Notes under the pieces: model-generated
Told to the model about the DNA's origin: nothing
Seen by the model: the letters and a program-made list of their open reading frames with translations, nothing else
Database searches by the model: none
Assembly: GCF_042466115.1 (NCBI RefSeq)
Contig: NZ_JAXHBQ010000001.1
Span: 1,178,001-1,242,000 of the forward strand
Length of the DNA: 64,000 bases
Direction of reading: 5' to 3'
Source: SW4 sp042466115
GTDB lineage: Bacteria; Pseudomonadota; Alphaproteobacteria; Rhodobacterales; Rhodobacteraceae
Part shown: piece by piece, positions 27,156 through 36,148 of the stretch
Numbering within the stretch: position 1 is the stretch's first letter
How the letters are laid out: each line of letters opens with the position of its first letter
Position numbers and translations under genes: made by a program

Positions 27156-27770
27156 GTGCGATCGGAACGTTCGACACGAATGCGAGCCGGCTTGATCTGG
27201 GCAATCTTTGCCATTTGCATGATCGGTCCCGCGGGACTGGCTGCGACGAGTCCACTGCTCGCATGGCGAGACCCGATCTATGTCCTCGCTGGGTTTGCGG
27301 GGATAATCGCGATGGCCCTGATGCTTGCGCAACCGCTCTTGGCGGGCGGCTACCTACCCGGACTTAATCTCCTTCAAAGCCGCCGAACGCACCGCATGCT
27401 CGGCGTCGCGCTCGTGTTATTGGTCGCCCTTCATGTTGTGGGTCTTTGGATTACGAGCCCGCCCGACGTCATTGATGCCCTGACCTTCACGTCACCGACG
27501 CCGTTTTCTGTCTGGGGCGTCATCGGGATGTGGGCGATATTTGTTTCGGCTTTGACGGTCGTGTTGCGGAGACGGTTGCGTCTAGCGCCACCTACGTGGC
27601 CCCGCGTCCACAAAGCCTTCGCCGTTTTGATCGTGACAAGTACCGCGCTCCACGCACTCCAGATCATTGGCGCAATGGAACCGATATCCAAAGCCCTGCT
27701 CAGCGGTCTGATTTTTGCTGTCACAATCGGTGTCATACTCAGGCGCCCCAGACCACAGAGATCGAGATAG
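27156..27770 (+). CDS. Ferric-reductase-like transmembrane protein (cytochrome b type)
   Basis: This is a 204-residue integral membrane protein with about six hydrophobic helices, of the ferric reductase-like transmembrane family that includes MsrQ. Histidines that can bind b haem occur in helices around THRMLGVALVLLVALHVVGLW and VHKAFAVLIVTSTALHALQ. The GTG at 27156 gives MRSERSTRMRAG; an ATG at 27180 is an alternative. It likely passes electrons across the inner membrane, perhaps to the exported protein encoded just upstream. No MsrP-like molybdoprotein accompanies it, so a methionine sulfoxide reductase role is unsupported. Confidence 0.75.
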   Translation: MRSERSTRMRAGLIWAIFAICMIGPAGLAATSPLLAWRDPIYVLAGFAGIIAMALMLAQPLLAGGYLPGLNLLQSRRTHRMLGVALVLLVALHVVGLWITSPPDVIDALTFTSPTPFSVWGVIGMWAIFVSALTVVLRRRLRLAPPTWPRVHKAFAVLIVTSTALHALQIIGAMEPISKALLSGLIFAVTIGVILRRPRPQRSR

Positions 27771-27856
27771 ATCGACTGTGTCGATTGCGACAGAGTTGGC
27801 GACGATGGCCCAAGAACATCCCTGAGGCCATCGTACAATTCGGTCAGCTCACTTGT

Positions 27857-28048
27857 TCACCCTTTGATCGGGCAGGTCCTGATCCCGAGGATGGAATAGA
27901 TCGGGCATATTCCCACAAGGCCTGTTGCCAGCGGGACGATGCCAATTAATCCCCACAGAGTTTGTGGGCCGACGAAAACAAGTGACAGCAATGCCAAGCC
28001 AACAATGACCCGCAGCACGCGGTCGACGGTTCCTTCGTTTCTAGTCAT
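27857..28048 (-). CDS. DUF2892 membrane protein
   Basis: This 63-residue protein has two hydrophobic segments with the DUF2892 pattern: N-terminal NEGTVDRVLRVIVGLALL and C-terminal GLVGICPIYSILGIRTC. Two cysteines flank the final segment. DUF2892 domains occur alone or fused to rhodaneses in sulfur handling (YgaP). AAAGGAGA precedes the ATG. It lies 71 bp downstream of the Crp/Fnr-type regulator on the same strand and is probably its partner or target. Confidence 0.8.
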   Translation of the reverse strand: MTRNEGTVDRVLRVIVGLALLSLVFVGPQTLWGLIGIVPLATGLVGICPIYSILGIRTCPIKG

Positions 28049-28119
28049 TTGACGATCTCCTTTGAAAGAAAGTTATGACCAATACTAACAACAGCCCGCG
28101 CGTTTCAGCGGTGACAGTG

Positions 28120-28836
28120 TCACCGATTGTCTGCGGCGACCTGACGCAGTGCGGGGACATCGAGGAGGGCAACGCCTTTGGGTAGCTGTTCTACCAGTCC
28201 TTGCTGAACGAATTCTGACAACCGACGGGTCACGTAGGCGCGCCCCGAGGCGGTCTCGGTTGCCAGAGCCGAATGCGACAGAGCAACCACGCCCGCACTG
28301 TCGGCAAGTCGAAGCAATGTCCGTGCCAAGCGTGCATCAAAGCGCGTCAAGGCGACCTCTTCAACGAGCGACTGATAGTCGGAAAAGCGCGCGGCAACCG
28401 AAGCCATGATCCGGTTTCTGAATGCGGCGTCATCGGCAAGGCGGGTCTTGAACTGGTCTGCGGGGATCAGCTCCCCCTCCAGATCGGTTTCTGCGACGCC
28501 TTCGGCGCTGTAGTTTTTTGCATCTATTAGGCAGGAAAATGTCTGCAGACAGATTTCGCCCGGGTTCACACGATATAGGACGACCTCGCGCCCGCTTGTG
28601 CCGGACAGCGTGACCTTGATCGTGCCTTCGGACAGTATCACGAACCCCGGGCATTCCTGCCCGGCTTGAAAAATGACCTTGCCTTTGGTCGCTATAAATT
28701 TCCGGATCATGTCTTCGGACCACCTGAGTTTAGGCCCATTGTGACTGCAAGAGCGCCTTTGGTCGACAGTCCATGACGTTCCCTTTGAATCAATCCGAGC
28801 GAGGGTATCGCAATGATGCATGCAGATGTTTCGCAA
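28120..28836 (-). CDS. Crp/Fnr family transcriptional regulator
   Basis: This regulator has an N-terminal cyclic-nucleotide-binding-type beta barrel (GKVIFQAGQECPGFVILSEGTIKVTL) and a C-terminal helix-turn-helix (ASGRAYVTRRLSEFVQQGLVEQ). The FNR pattern of four cysteines is absent, so this is not an oxygen-sensing Fe-S FNR; cysteines near EICLQTFSC could be redox-active. The reading from 28836 gives 238 residues. The first 40 are poorly family-like, so the true start may be as late as 28710 (MIRKFIATKGK). It is divergent from the DUF4956 gene and upstream of DUF2892. Confidence 0.8.
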   Translation of the reverse strand: MRNICMHHCDTLARIDSKGTSWTVDQRRSCSHNGPKLRWSEDMIRKFIATKGKVIFQAGQECPGFVILSEGTIKVTLSGTSGREVVLYRVNPGEICLQTFSCLIDAKNYSAEGVAETDLEGELIPADQFKTRLADDAAFRNRIMASVAARFSDYQSLVEEVALTRFDARLARTLLRLADSAGVVALSHSALATETASGRAYVTRRLSEFVQQGLVEQLPKGVALLDVPALRQVAADNR

Positions 28837-28972
28837 CCATTTGAGTTTCAGCCCTTAGTCCGAACTTTGGTCCGACCCATGGCAGGTCTTTGGCACGTCG
28901 CAATGTGACAGTTCTGTAAAAGATTTATGACGTTCGCCCCGCCGACGTCCTAGTGTTGAATAGGAAGACCAC

Positions 28973-29554
28973 ATGACTGAACTGACCCTGAGCGATCCAA
29001 TCGTAGAACTGGCGCTTCGATTTGCTCTGAATACGTTTGCGATGATTTGCCTGATGTTCGGCATGTTCTACCGCCGCTACCGCGACAAGGAACTAGCAAC
29101 GACTGCCGCAATGTTTAACGTCTTTGCTTTCGCAGTTCTGACGATCTTGTCGAGTGTGGAATTCAGCATCGCTGCCGGTTTCGGTCTTTTTGCCATTTTG
29201 GCCCTGTTCAGCCTGAGATCCGAGGCGATTTCCAAAATCGAAATCTGCTATTTCTTCGGGGCGATAGCGGTTGCTGTGATTTGTTCCGTGTTGGGCACGG
29301 GACTAGGGTTCGTCGCGGTGATTATCGTCTTCGTCTTGGCGGCAGCCTGGATTTTGGATCACCCACGATTTCTGCAATCTGCGAGCAGCGCAAAGCTGAC
29401 CCTTGACCGGATCGAACCTCATGCCCTCTCCGATACCGAGAAGATGCGCGCAGACCTTTCCGAGAGATTGGGGGTCGATGTGATGACCTTTCAGGTCATC
29501 GAGTTGAATTACGTCAACGATCTTGCCCGCATCAACGTCTTTTTCCGTACATAG
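28973..29554 (+). CDS. DUF4956 membrane protein
   Basis: This 193-residue protein has four or five hydrophobic helices in the first 130 residues and a soluble C-terminal tail of about 60. The segment AAGFGLFAILALFSLRSE is the most recognisable DUF4956 feature. DUF4956 proteins are frequent neighbours of VTC-domain polyphosphate polymerases, as here, where that gene starts 9 bp after the stop. The pair probably forms a membrane complex, with DUF4956 as a possible polymer channel or anchor. That role is proposed from gene neighbourhood, not shown. Confidence 0.85.
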   Translation: MTELTLSDPIVELALRFALNTFAMICLMFGMFYRRYRDKELATTAAMFNVFAFAVLTILSSVEFSIAAGFGLFAILALFSLRSEAISKIEICYFFGAIAVAVICSVLGTGLGFVAVIIVFVLAAAWILDHPRFLQSASSAKLTLDRIEPHALSDTEKMRADLSERLGVDVMTFQVIELNYVNDLARINVFFRT

Positions 29555-29563
29555 GAGTTCCCG

Positions 29564-30433
29564 ATGAAACACGTTCCCTCAACAGATTGGCTGACTGCGC
29601 CGTTTGCCCCCATTTCGCTGGAAGGACTGAACGGAAAGGCTGAAATGATGAGCCGGATCGACAACAAGTTCGTTGTCGAAGGCCCGACGTTGCGCGCGCT
29701 TGTTCCTGACCTTGCCCAGACTTTCGATATTCTTGATATCGAGAAACAACGGTCCTTTACCTATGCCACCCGTTACTTCGATGACGACGCCAAAAGCGCC
29801 TATTTCGAACACCATCAGGGCGTCAGAAAAGGCTTTAAGGTTCGGGTGCGGCGCTATGTGGATGCAGGGCTTTGTTTTCTTGAGGTTAAAGTGAAAGGCC
29901 AGCGCGGCATGACTGAGAAGTATCGCATGCCTTATGATCCCGAAACGCTGGATGCCTTGACCCGTGAGGCGACGGATTTCGCGCAGACGACCTACAGCAC
30001 CCAATACGAAAAGCCGTTCGACTATGCGCTCGTCCCATCACTTGATGTGCAATACCGGCGGATCACTTTGGTGGCCCGCGAAGGGGGCGAACGGATGACG
30101 ATTGATACCGATCTGAAGTTTTCGGCAAACGGACGCAATCTGGAAACCGGATCAGACCTGTTCATCGTCGAGACGAAGTCAGCCAACGGTCGCGGCGTTG
30201 CGGACGTGTTGTTGCGCTCCGCCAAGGTACGTCCGGCAAAGCGGTGCTCGAAGTACTGCGTTGGTATGGCCGCGATGGGGCAGGTTTCGCGCTACAACCA
30301 CTTCTTGCCGACCATGCGCCAGCTGGGGCTCGCTCCGTCGTGGCAGCCTTTAGGCCTTTGGTCTGAAACACCATCAGACCTTTTCGCGCATTTGCACGGC
30401 CCTTCGTCGATATCGAACTCCGCCGCGGCATGA
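29564..30433 (+). CDS. VTC-domain polyphosphate polymerase-like protein
   Basis: This 289-residue protein has the VTC (vacuolar transporter chaperone) catalytic fold, a tunnel lined with basic residues that makes polyphosphate from ATP in yeast Vtc4. The expected signature residues are visible in order: SRIDNKF (R31, K35), YATRYFD, GFKVRVRRY (residues 90-98), FLEVKVKG with the acidic E107, RRITLV, IVETKS (E203, K205) and CSKYCVG (K230). The lysine and glutamate at the end match the catalytic end of the tunnel. It is translated right behind DUF4956. No SPX domain is present, so regulation differs from the yeast complex. Polymerase activity is likely but untested; some VTC-like proteins may be triphosphatases. 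Confidence 0.85.
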   Translation: MKHVPSTDWLTAPFAPISLEGLNGKAEMMSRIDNKFVVEGPTLRALVPDLAQTFDILDIEKQRSFTYATRYFDDDAKSAYFEHHQGVRKGFKVRVRRYVDAGLCFLEVKVKGQRGMTEKYRMPYDPETLDALTREATDFAQTTYSTQYEKPFDYALVPSLDVQYRRITLVAREGGERMTIDTDLKFSANGRNLETGSDLFIVETKSANGRGVADVLLRSAKVRPAKRCSKYCVGMAAMGQVSRYNHFLPTMRQLGLAPSWQPLGLWSETPSDLFAHLHGPSSISNSAAA

Positions 30434-30472
30434 GACTTTGAGGGCATCGAAACCAGTCCAAGGAGACACCCC

Positions 30473-30832
30473 ATGAAGCCCTCGAACCTCATCGCCAGCG
30501 CAATCCTTGCAACAGCAGGATTTATGGCACCCAGCATTTCAATGGCCGGAACGCCAATCAGCATTGACCTTCAGTTGCCCTCTGATCAAAGCGCACCATC
30601 CTTCCTTCAAAATGACAGCGATATTGAACTTGTCCGACAGGGACGTGGACGTGGTCGGGGCGGCGACCGTGACCGTGATGACGATCGGGATGACGACCGC
30701 AATGATGATCGCGGTGGCCGCGACGACCGCGACGGTGATCGCTCCAGCGGGCGTGACCGCCCCCGCATCCCCGGTGGCTCTGGCTGCGATGATCCGCTCG
30801 ATCTGATCGAGCATCCGGAGTGCCGCGTTTAG
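30473..30832 (+). CDS. Exported Arg/Asp-rich repeat protein
   Basis: This 119-residue protein has a signal peptide (MKPSNLIASAILATAGFMAP; cut likely after SMA near residue 25). After a short linker it enters VRQGRGRGRGGD and then a run of RD/DR/DD dipeptides of about 35 residues (30655-30765). The C-terminus has two cysteines (GCDDPLDLIEHPEC). I do not recognise the family. The QGRGRGRGGD core recurs in the next gene. It follows the VTC gene by 39 bp on the same strand and is likely in the same operon. Alternating charge of this kind suits binding of polyanions or divalent cations, which is inference. Confidence 0.75.
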   Translation: MKPSNLIASAILATAGFMAPSISMAGTPISIDLQLPSDQSAPSFLQNDSDIELVRQGRGRGRGGDRDRDDDRDDDRNDDRGGRDDRDGDRSSGRDRPRIPGGSGCDDPLDLIEHPECRV

Positions 30833-30966
30833 GTCGGCATTCAGCGGTTAAGGAAGTCTTAACCAATTGCCAGACTTTCGTCCGATGCTAACGCGCACTC
30901 CCTCCTCTAAATAGGAAGGGGGTGTGCCTCGCCACATCTCATGAACCATCACAAGAATTCAGAGAA

Positions 30967-31395
<429 letters not shown>

Positions 31396-31413
31396 CGCCC
31401 GCGACATCCGAAT

Positions 31414-32052
31414 CTACTTCTCGGCCCAAGCCTTTTGCGCGATCAGCGCGGCCTCGACACGGTTCCGGGCCTGTAACTTGCTTAGAATGATCGTCATGTA
31501 GTGCTTGACGGTCTTCTCCTGGATTTTGAGATCGAGCCCGATTTCTTTATTGCTTTTGCCTGCCGCGACACCCTTCAGGATGTCTTCCTCACGCTTTGTC
31601 AGATCGTCAATTGGCCGGTGCTCTGCCTTCTCGCTCTTTTGCATGATCCGAAGCATTTGCGCAGCAAGTCCGGGTGAAACATGCGCTTCACCTGCGGCGA
31701 TCTTTTGCAGGATGCCACGCAATTCAGCCGCAGAGACCCCTTTGAGGATATACCCCGTCGCGCCCGCTTGCATGGCAGCGGTGACGTCGGCGCCGTCCTC
31801 GGACACGGTCAGCATTGCAATCGCGCCGGCTGTGCCCGCTTGCGCGATGCGGGCGGCGGCCGTAATGCCGTTGCCGGGCATCGACAAATCGAGCAACGCC
31901 ACGTCGGGTTTGTATTGGGCAGCAAGTGCGACAGCCTCCTCGGCGGAGCCACCGATCCCGACCACTTCGAGGGTGCCGGTTTCTTCGATGCTATGAACAA
32001 GCCCGTCGCGGAATATCGGGTGGTCGTCAGCGAGGATGATGCGAATGGTCAT
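31414..32052 (-). CDS. LuxR/NarL-type response regulator
   Basis: This 212-residue response regulator has an N-terminal receiver domain with acidic pocket D9/D10 and phosphoacceptor D55 in VALLDLSMPG. The C-terminal LuxR helix-turn-helix is LTKREEDILKGVAAGKSNKEIG then VKHYMTIILSKL. It overlaps the sensor kinase gene by 4 bp (ATGA) and so is co-translated with it. Being convergent with the poly-aspartate gene and near the Crp-type and polyphosphate genes, it may control the local genes; its targets are unknown. Confidence 0.92.
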   Translation of the reverse strand: MTIRIILADDHPIFRDGLVHSIEETGTLEVVGIGGSAEEAVALAAQYKPDVALLDLSMPGNGITAAARIAQAGTAGAIAMLTVSEDGADVTAAMQAGATGYILKGVSAAELRGILQKIAAGEAHVSPGLAAQMLRIMQKSEKAEHRPIDDLTKREEDILKGVAAGKSNKEIGLDLKIQEKTVKHYMTIILSKLQARNRVEAALIAQKAWAEK

Positions 32053-33458
32053 AGCGAGGCCTCTTCAAAGGGCAAGGTGAGTGTCAGCGTCGTGCCGACG
32101 CCCGGATTGGATGAGATATTGAGGTGGCCGCCGATACTCTCTGCTCGGTCGGTCAGTCCGAACAGGCCCTGACCTCCATCGGTTCTAACCTTGCGCGGAC
32201 GATTGCCGTCAAAGCCCACCCCTTGGTCGGCCACGGTAACTGTCAGAGCCTGGTCATTGGCTGAGGTCGCTACAGAAACCTGATCAACCTTGGCGTGACG
32301 GCTCGCGTTTGAAAGCGTTTCTTGCAAGAAGCGGAAAACGCACAATTTTTGCGCATAATTCAGCGAGGCGTTTTTCGGGAATTCCTGATCGATGATGACC
32401 CTAAGACCGGTTTGGCGATTGTGATCCTTGACCGCGCGCGCAACCAGTGATTCCAGATCTAACCCATCCAAATCAGGAAGCGCGAGGCCGCGTGAAATGA
32501 TACGCAACTCGTCCAGCGCCTTATCTAAGGCTTCGCGTACCAATCCCGCGTCTTTGGATAGCGCTTCTTGCCCATCCAGTGCTTCGTCCAGTCGCAATGA
32601 GGCAAGAGACAGGTATTGCGCGGGACCGTCGTGAAGGTCCGACCCAATTCGGCGAATGGCACGTTCTGTCTGCGCGGTGGCGCGGGATGATGCCGCGACT
32701 GCGCGCTGGCGAAGATCAACATTTTGTGACGAGACTTTCTCGGTCTTGGTAAGTTGTTCCGTCAGGGAATGCCGTTGTTGCCGGATTGTGCGGCCACCCG
32801 CCTGAACGATCCAGAACAGCAGCAACCCGCTGGACAGGAACGCACTGCCGACGACCAACCAGCTGGTCTGCCTCGCACTTCGCATGTCAGCATTCAGTTG
32901 TTCCGCGACCTCATAGAATTCAGCAACCGCGATCACCTCACCCGTCCAGACTTGGCGGATGGGGCTATAGACTTCAAGCAACGGGATACCCAGCTCTGCC
33001 TCGGCCTCATCCTCAAGATCGTTGAGGTCTTCGAAGGCTGATGCAACTTGTCCCGACCAAGCCGCCCTCAATTCATCGGAGGGTTCGAAGACCTGCCCAA
33101 CAAGGTCCGGGTCAGAAGAATGCACAATCAGCCCGCCATCCAACCAGATCTTGTAAGACACCACCCTTTCACCAAGCGCAGTTCCATCGAACATTTCGGC
33201 AAGCGCCTGTCGCGCAGGTGGAGAAAGCGTGTCCGTTTCAGCCAGCTCTTGGCTGAGAGGTGACACGAAGCTTTCCATGAAAAGGGCAGCCGACGCCGCC
33301 GAATTCTGAACGACCGACTCTTCAATCCGGTTGGATACCCAATTGCCGACGAGAACCATCGCAACAATCATAACAGTAGCGCCGGCAATCAGAAATTGGC
33401 CCGGCAAAGTCAGCTCGCGCCAATGGAGCACTTCAGCAAGTTTTGTCATCAAAGACAT
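32049..33458 (-). CDS. NarX-type sensor histidine kinase
   Basis: This 469-residue membrane sensor has transmembrane helices at about residues 21-40 and 199-219, enclosing a periplasmic domain of about 155 residues with no recognised ligand motif. The HisKA_3 dimerisation box has the phosphoacceptor H276 in RIGSDLHDGPAQYL. The ATPase domain has FLQETLSNASRHAKV (N box) and VADQGVGFDG (G1), then GQGLFGLTDRAESIGG. It would phosphorylate the adjacent NarL-type regulator. The periplasmic domain is rich in acidic residues around DLNDLEDEAEAELG, which may hint at cation sensing; that is a guess. Confidence 0.9.
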   Translation of the reverse strand: MSLMTKLAEVLHWRELTLPGQFLIAGATVMIVAMVLVGNWVSNRIEESVVQNSAASAALFMESFVSPLSQELAETDTLSPPARQALAEMFDGTALGERVVSYKIWLDGGLIVHSSDPDLVGQVFEPSDELRAAWSGQVASAFEDLNDLEDEAEAELGIPLLEVYSPIRQVWTGEVIAVAEFYEVAEQLNADMRSARQTSWLVVGSAFLSSGLLLFWIVQAGGRTIRQQRHSLTEQLTKTEKVSSQNVDLRQRAVAASSRATAQTERAIRRIGSDLHDGPAQYLSLASLRLDEALDGQEALSKDAGLVREALDKALDELRIISRGLALPDLDGLDLESLVARAVKDHNRQTGLRVIIDQEFPKNASLNYAQKLCVFRFLQETLSNASRHAKVDQVSVATSANDQALTVTVADQGVGFDGNRPRKVRTDGGQGLFGLTDRAESIGGHLNISSNPGVGTTLTLTLPFEEASL

Positions 33459-33661
33459 ATATCTGCCGCCAACACATTTTTACACCGACTAAGGTCTGAT
33501 AACAGGTCAACCTTGGCTACTCGGATCATTCGAGGGAAAAGGCCGTGGGGTGGCGTGACCGCTTGGCGTTATTGCCAGCCCCAACGCAAATTGTGCCGCG
33601 AAGCCTGACGACCCGCGGCACAGAGTCCCGTAGTTTCGATCTACTGCTTAAAGCGACGGCC

Positions 33662-34141
33662 CTATTCGTTACGCACACGATAGTTGCGGTGGCAGTCTCC
33701 ACATGCTCCGCCGAGCGGGCCCATCGCGGCCTTCAAGGCATCAAGATCGGTTCCGGCAACGGCCTGCATCGCCAATGCCGCTTCGACAAAAGCTGCGCCC
33801 TTATCACCAACATCACTACCTTCAGCCCAGATCGCGGGAAGTGCGCGGGATCCCTCGAAGGATTCGCTGTCGCTTCCCGGCAGCCAGTAGCGAGACTGGG
33901 ACAATGTCGTCAGAGCGACAATGCTATCGGCGGCGGCAGTTGCGGCAGCTGCGTCGTAGGGCATTTTATCCTGCGCCATTCCGCCAAGGGTCGCGATATG
34001 GAACGAGTAAAGCTGCATATGAGACTGGCGGGCATTCACAGAGGTTTCAATCTGTTCGGCGCTGATGTGACCATCGGCGCCGACAAGCGCGCCGATCGAG
34101 ACCGCAGCGGCGGTTAGACCGGCTAGAACTGGTGTTCGCAT
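33662..34141 (-). CDS. Cytochrome c' (class II cytochrome c)
   Basis: This is a 159-residue periplasmic four-helix cytochrome. A signal peptide runs to about GADG (residue 24). The haem motif sits at the C-terminus as CGDCH (C147, C150, H151) in GACGDCHRNYRVRNE, diagnostic of class II cytochromes. The N-terminal helix has ARQSHMQLYSFHIATLGGM. Cytochromes c' bind NO and protect denitrifying bacteria; members with a methionine ligand near the N-terminus (here M42) act in electron transfer instead. The gene is divergent from a LysR regulator with a strong inverted repeat between them. Confidence 0.88.
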   Translation of the reverse strand: MRTPVLAGLTAAAVSIGALVGADGHISAEQIETSVNARQSHMQLYSFHIATLGGMAQDKMPYDAAAATAAADSIVALTTLSQSRYWLPGSDSESFEGSRALPAIWAEGSDVGDKGAAFVEAALAMQAVAGTDLDALKAAMGPLGGACGDCHRNYRVRNE

Positions 34142-34185
34142 TTGGAGAATCCTTGTTGGCTGTGAACAGGGTTGCCGTCAGCCTA

Positions 34186-34209
34186 ACTGTTCGAAAATAT
34201 GGGAACAGT
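34186..34209. promoter_or_regulatory. ACTGTTC-N10-GAACAGT inverted repeat
   Basis: ACTGTTC (34186-34192) and GAACAGT (34203-34209) are perfect 7-bp arms separated by 10 bp. They lie in the 98-bp gap between the divergent cytochrome c' and LysR genes. A third GAACAG half-site occurs at 34164-34169. The geometry suits a LysR-type operator controlling both genes. It is a prediction from symmetry and position. Confidence 0.5.
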
Positions 34210-34239
34210 GCGAATTAATGCGCTCAAGGGTACCAAAAA

Positions 34240-35106
34240 ATGCACAACGAAAACTGGGACGATTTACGCTACGTACTCACTGTCGCCGAGACCGGTTCGG
34301 TGTTGCAGGCGGCAAAGCAATTGGGCGTAAACCACGCGACCGTTCTGCGCCATGTCGCCTCGTTTGAAGACCGCCATGGAGCGCCGGTTTTCGAGAGAAC
34401 CCGAAGGGGTTACCGGCTGCTACCCGATCGTGCGCATGTCATCCATGCCGCGCAAGAAGCTCAGTCAGCGATGAACGAAGTTGCTCGTCTGGCAAGCGGC
34501 GGTCGCGCAGCTTTGACAGGCAATGTTAGGATCACTTCAACCGACACGATGTGCGCCATGATCCTACCGGACTTCGCAGCCCAGCTTTCGCAGGAAGACC
34601 GCCAATTCAACGTCACGCTCTTGAGCAGCAATACGCATTTGGATTTGATCCGAGAGCAAGCTCATATGGTGGTGCGCCCTACTGTGAACCTGTCCGAAGA
34701 ATTGATCGGCGACGCAGTAACCAAAATCGGTTTTGCGGCCTATGCGGTCGATGAACACGCGCAGTCTTGGCACGGCTTGACAGGGCCGCCGTCGCGATCC
34801 GTCGCAGCGAAATGGATGGCCGATGAGCTTGACCCTGAAACGCTTACCACGGCGAGCGACAGTTTTCTGACATTGCGCGAACTTGCAGTGCATTCGGGCG
34901 CCATTGCTGTCCTTCCCTGCTTTGTCGGTGACAGTGACACGCGCTTGGTCCGGTTGCCCAAACGCATGCCCGAGATCAGCGTGCCGGTCTGGGTTGCCCA
35001 TCACATGGATACGGACACAACCCAGCAGTTGAAGTTGGTTCAAGACCGACTGAAGACTTACTTGGCTGGGCGGCATGAAGTGTTGGCGGGACACTATCAC
35101 GATTGA
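34240..35106 (+). CDS. LysR family transcriptional regulator
   Basis: This 288-residue regulator has an N-terminal winged helix (LRYVLTVAETGSVLQAAKQL, then NHATVLRHVASFED) and a C-terminal periplasmic-binding-like effector domain starting near GNVRITSTDT. It is divergent from cytochrome c' and convergent with the dihaem cytochrome gene 12 bp away, so it may control the local electron-transfer genes. The effector is unknown. Confidence 0.88.
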   Translation: MHNENWDDLRYVLTVAETGSVLQAAKQLGVNHATVLRHVASFEDRHGAPVFERTRRGYRLLPDRAHVIHAAQEAQSAMNEVARLASGGRAALTGNVRITSTDTMCAMILPDFAAQLSQEDRQFNVTLLSSNTHLDLIREQAHMVVRPTVNLSEELIGDAVTKIGFAAYAVDEHAQSWHGLTGPPSRSVAAKWMADELDPETLTTASDSFLTLRELAVHSGAIAVLPCFVGDSDTRLVRLPKRMPEISVPVWVAHHMDTDTTQQLKLVQDRLKTYLAGRHEVLAGHYHD

Positions 35107-35118
35107 ACGACTTGGTCC

Positions 35119-36084
35119 CTAACGTTCGCGGAGCCTCGTCGCCGATATGGTGCCATCGGGCGTGATCCGGCCCCGAACTTCAGCTTCGTCACCAAGCGAG
35201 AGCCGATCCTCGACACGGGTTTGGCCCGTTACCGAAAACCTTGCACCGTCAATTTCATTTGGGCCTGTCACATAGCCCCTTAGCCGAATGCGCGCGCCGA
35301 CAGGCATTGGGGCTGGGTTGCCCGCATCGTCGACGGCACCTTCCTCGATCCAAATGCGGATGGTTTCAATCTGCGCGTCGGTCAGCCAAGGCGGGCCGTC
35401 AAACGGCATTCTAGGGGACCCGTACCCCGCGACGCGACGCCAAAGTTCGGAGGCCTCAGCGTTGCCGGGAACCACGACCACACGCTCGCCCCCGCGCAGC
35501 ACCATCTCAAGGTTGGTAAGCCGCAAGCCTTCTGGTGGCGACGGGTATCTCGAATTGTCCGAATGGCAGACAATGCAGCGCTGTCGCAAGATGGCGTCAA
35601 CATCCGAGAAGGTCACAATTCCATCGTCGACGGGTGGCTCTTCAACGACCCCAGCAGGGGCGTCAAGCTGTGCTCCTTCGGCAATCCAAGCCTCGATCAG
35701 GGCAATTTCATCGGGTTCAAGGAAGGGCGGGCCATCCAAAGGCATTTGTGGTTGTTCGCCCTCACGCAATCGTGTGGGCAGCTTACTTTCAGCGACGTCA
35801 CCCGGCACGACGATAGGTCCGTTTTCGGACCCGGCAAGGACACCTTCGTGGCTATCAAGGGCAAGCCCTAAGGGCGCGAATTCACCTGCGTGACAAGACA
35901 CGCAACGCTCGGTCAATAGCGCGCTGACGTCGGGCCAAAGCGGCGATTGCGCGAAGGTGGGAACAGCGAGCACGACGCCGAAGACCGTTGCAGTTATGGC
36001 CAGACGTCTACGATTGCGCGCAAAACCACGCTGCGCCGTGGGGTGGTCCGTGAGTGAGAGGCTATGATCGGTTTTCAGGGTCAT
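35119..36084 (-). CDS. Tandem dihaem c-type cytochrome with DUF5666-like C-terminus
   Basis: This 321-residue exported protein has an arginine-rich start then a hydrophobic signal or anchor (RRRLAITATVFGVVLAVPTFA, about residues 25-45). Two homologous cytochrome domains of the planctomycete PSCyt1 type follow, with haem sites CVSCH (C61, C64, H65) and CIVCH (C170, C173, H174). Each later repeats a proline-rich MPLDGPP or MPFDGPP motif followed by an aspartate/glutamate helix ending IEEGA or IAEGA. The C-terminal 60 residues (RIRLRGYVTGPNEIDGA onward, ending RGRITPDGTISATRL) resemble DUF5666. I choose the ATG at 36084 over 36129 because the upstream residues are not signal-like. It precedes no obvious reductase; pseudoazurin lies 64 bp upstream on the same strand. 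Confidence 0.75.
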   Translation of the reverse strand: MTLKTDHSLSLTDHPTAQRGFARNRRRLAITATVFGVVLAVPTFAQSPLWPDVSALLTERCVSCHAGEFAPLGLALDSHEGVLAGSENGPIVVPGDVAESKLPTRLREGEQPQMPLDGPPFLEPDEIALIEAWIAEGAQLDAPAGVVEEPPVDDGIVTFSDVDAILRQRCIVCHSDNSRYPSPPEGLRLTNLEMVLRGGERVVVVPGNAEASELWRRVAGYGSPRMPFDGPPWLTDAQIETIRIWIEEGAVDDAGNPAPMPVGARIRLRGYVTGPNEIDGARFSVTGQTRVEDRLSLGDEAEVRGRITPDGTISATRLRER

Positions 36085-36148
36085 GGTGATACACATACTT
36101 TTTGGGGTCGGTCGAAGGGGAGTTTGCATCGCCCCATCTCAGGATGAG

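Noticed and set aside
28120..28836. Possible oxygen-sensing FNR
   Set aside because: The cysteine set needed for an FNR Fe-S cluster is absent, so only the general Crp/Fnr family is called.
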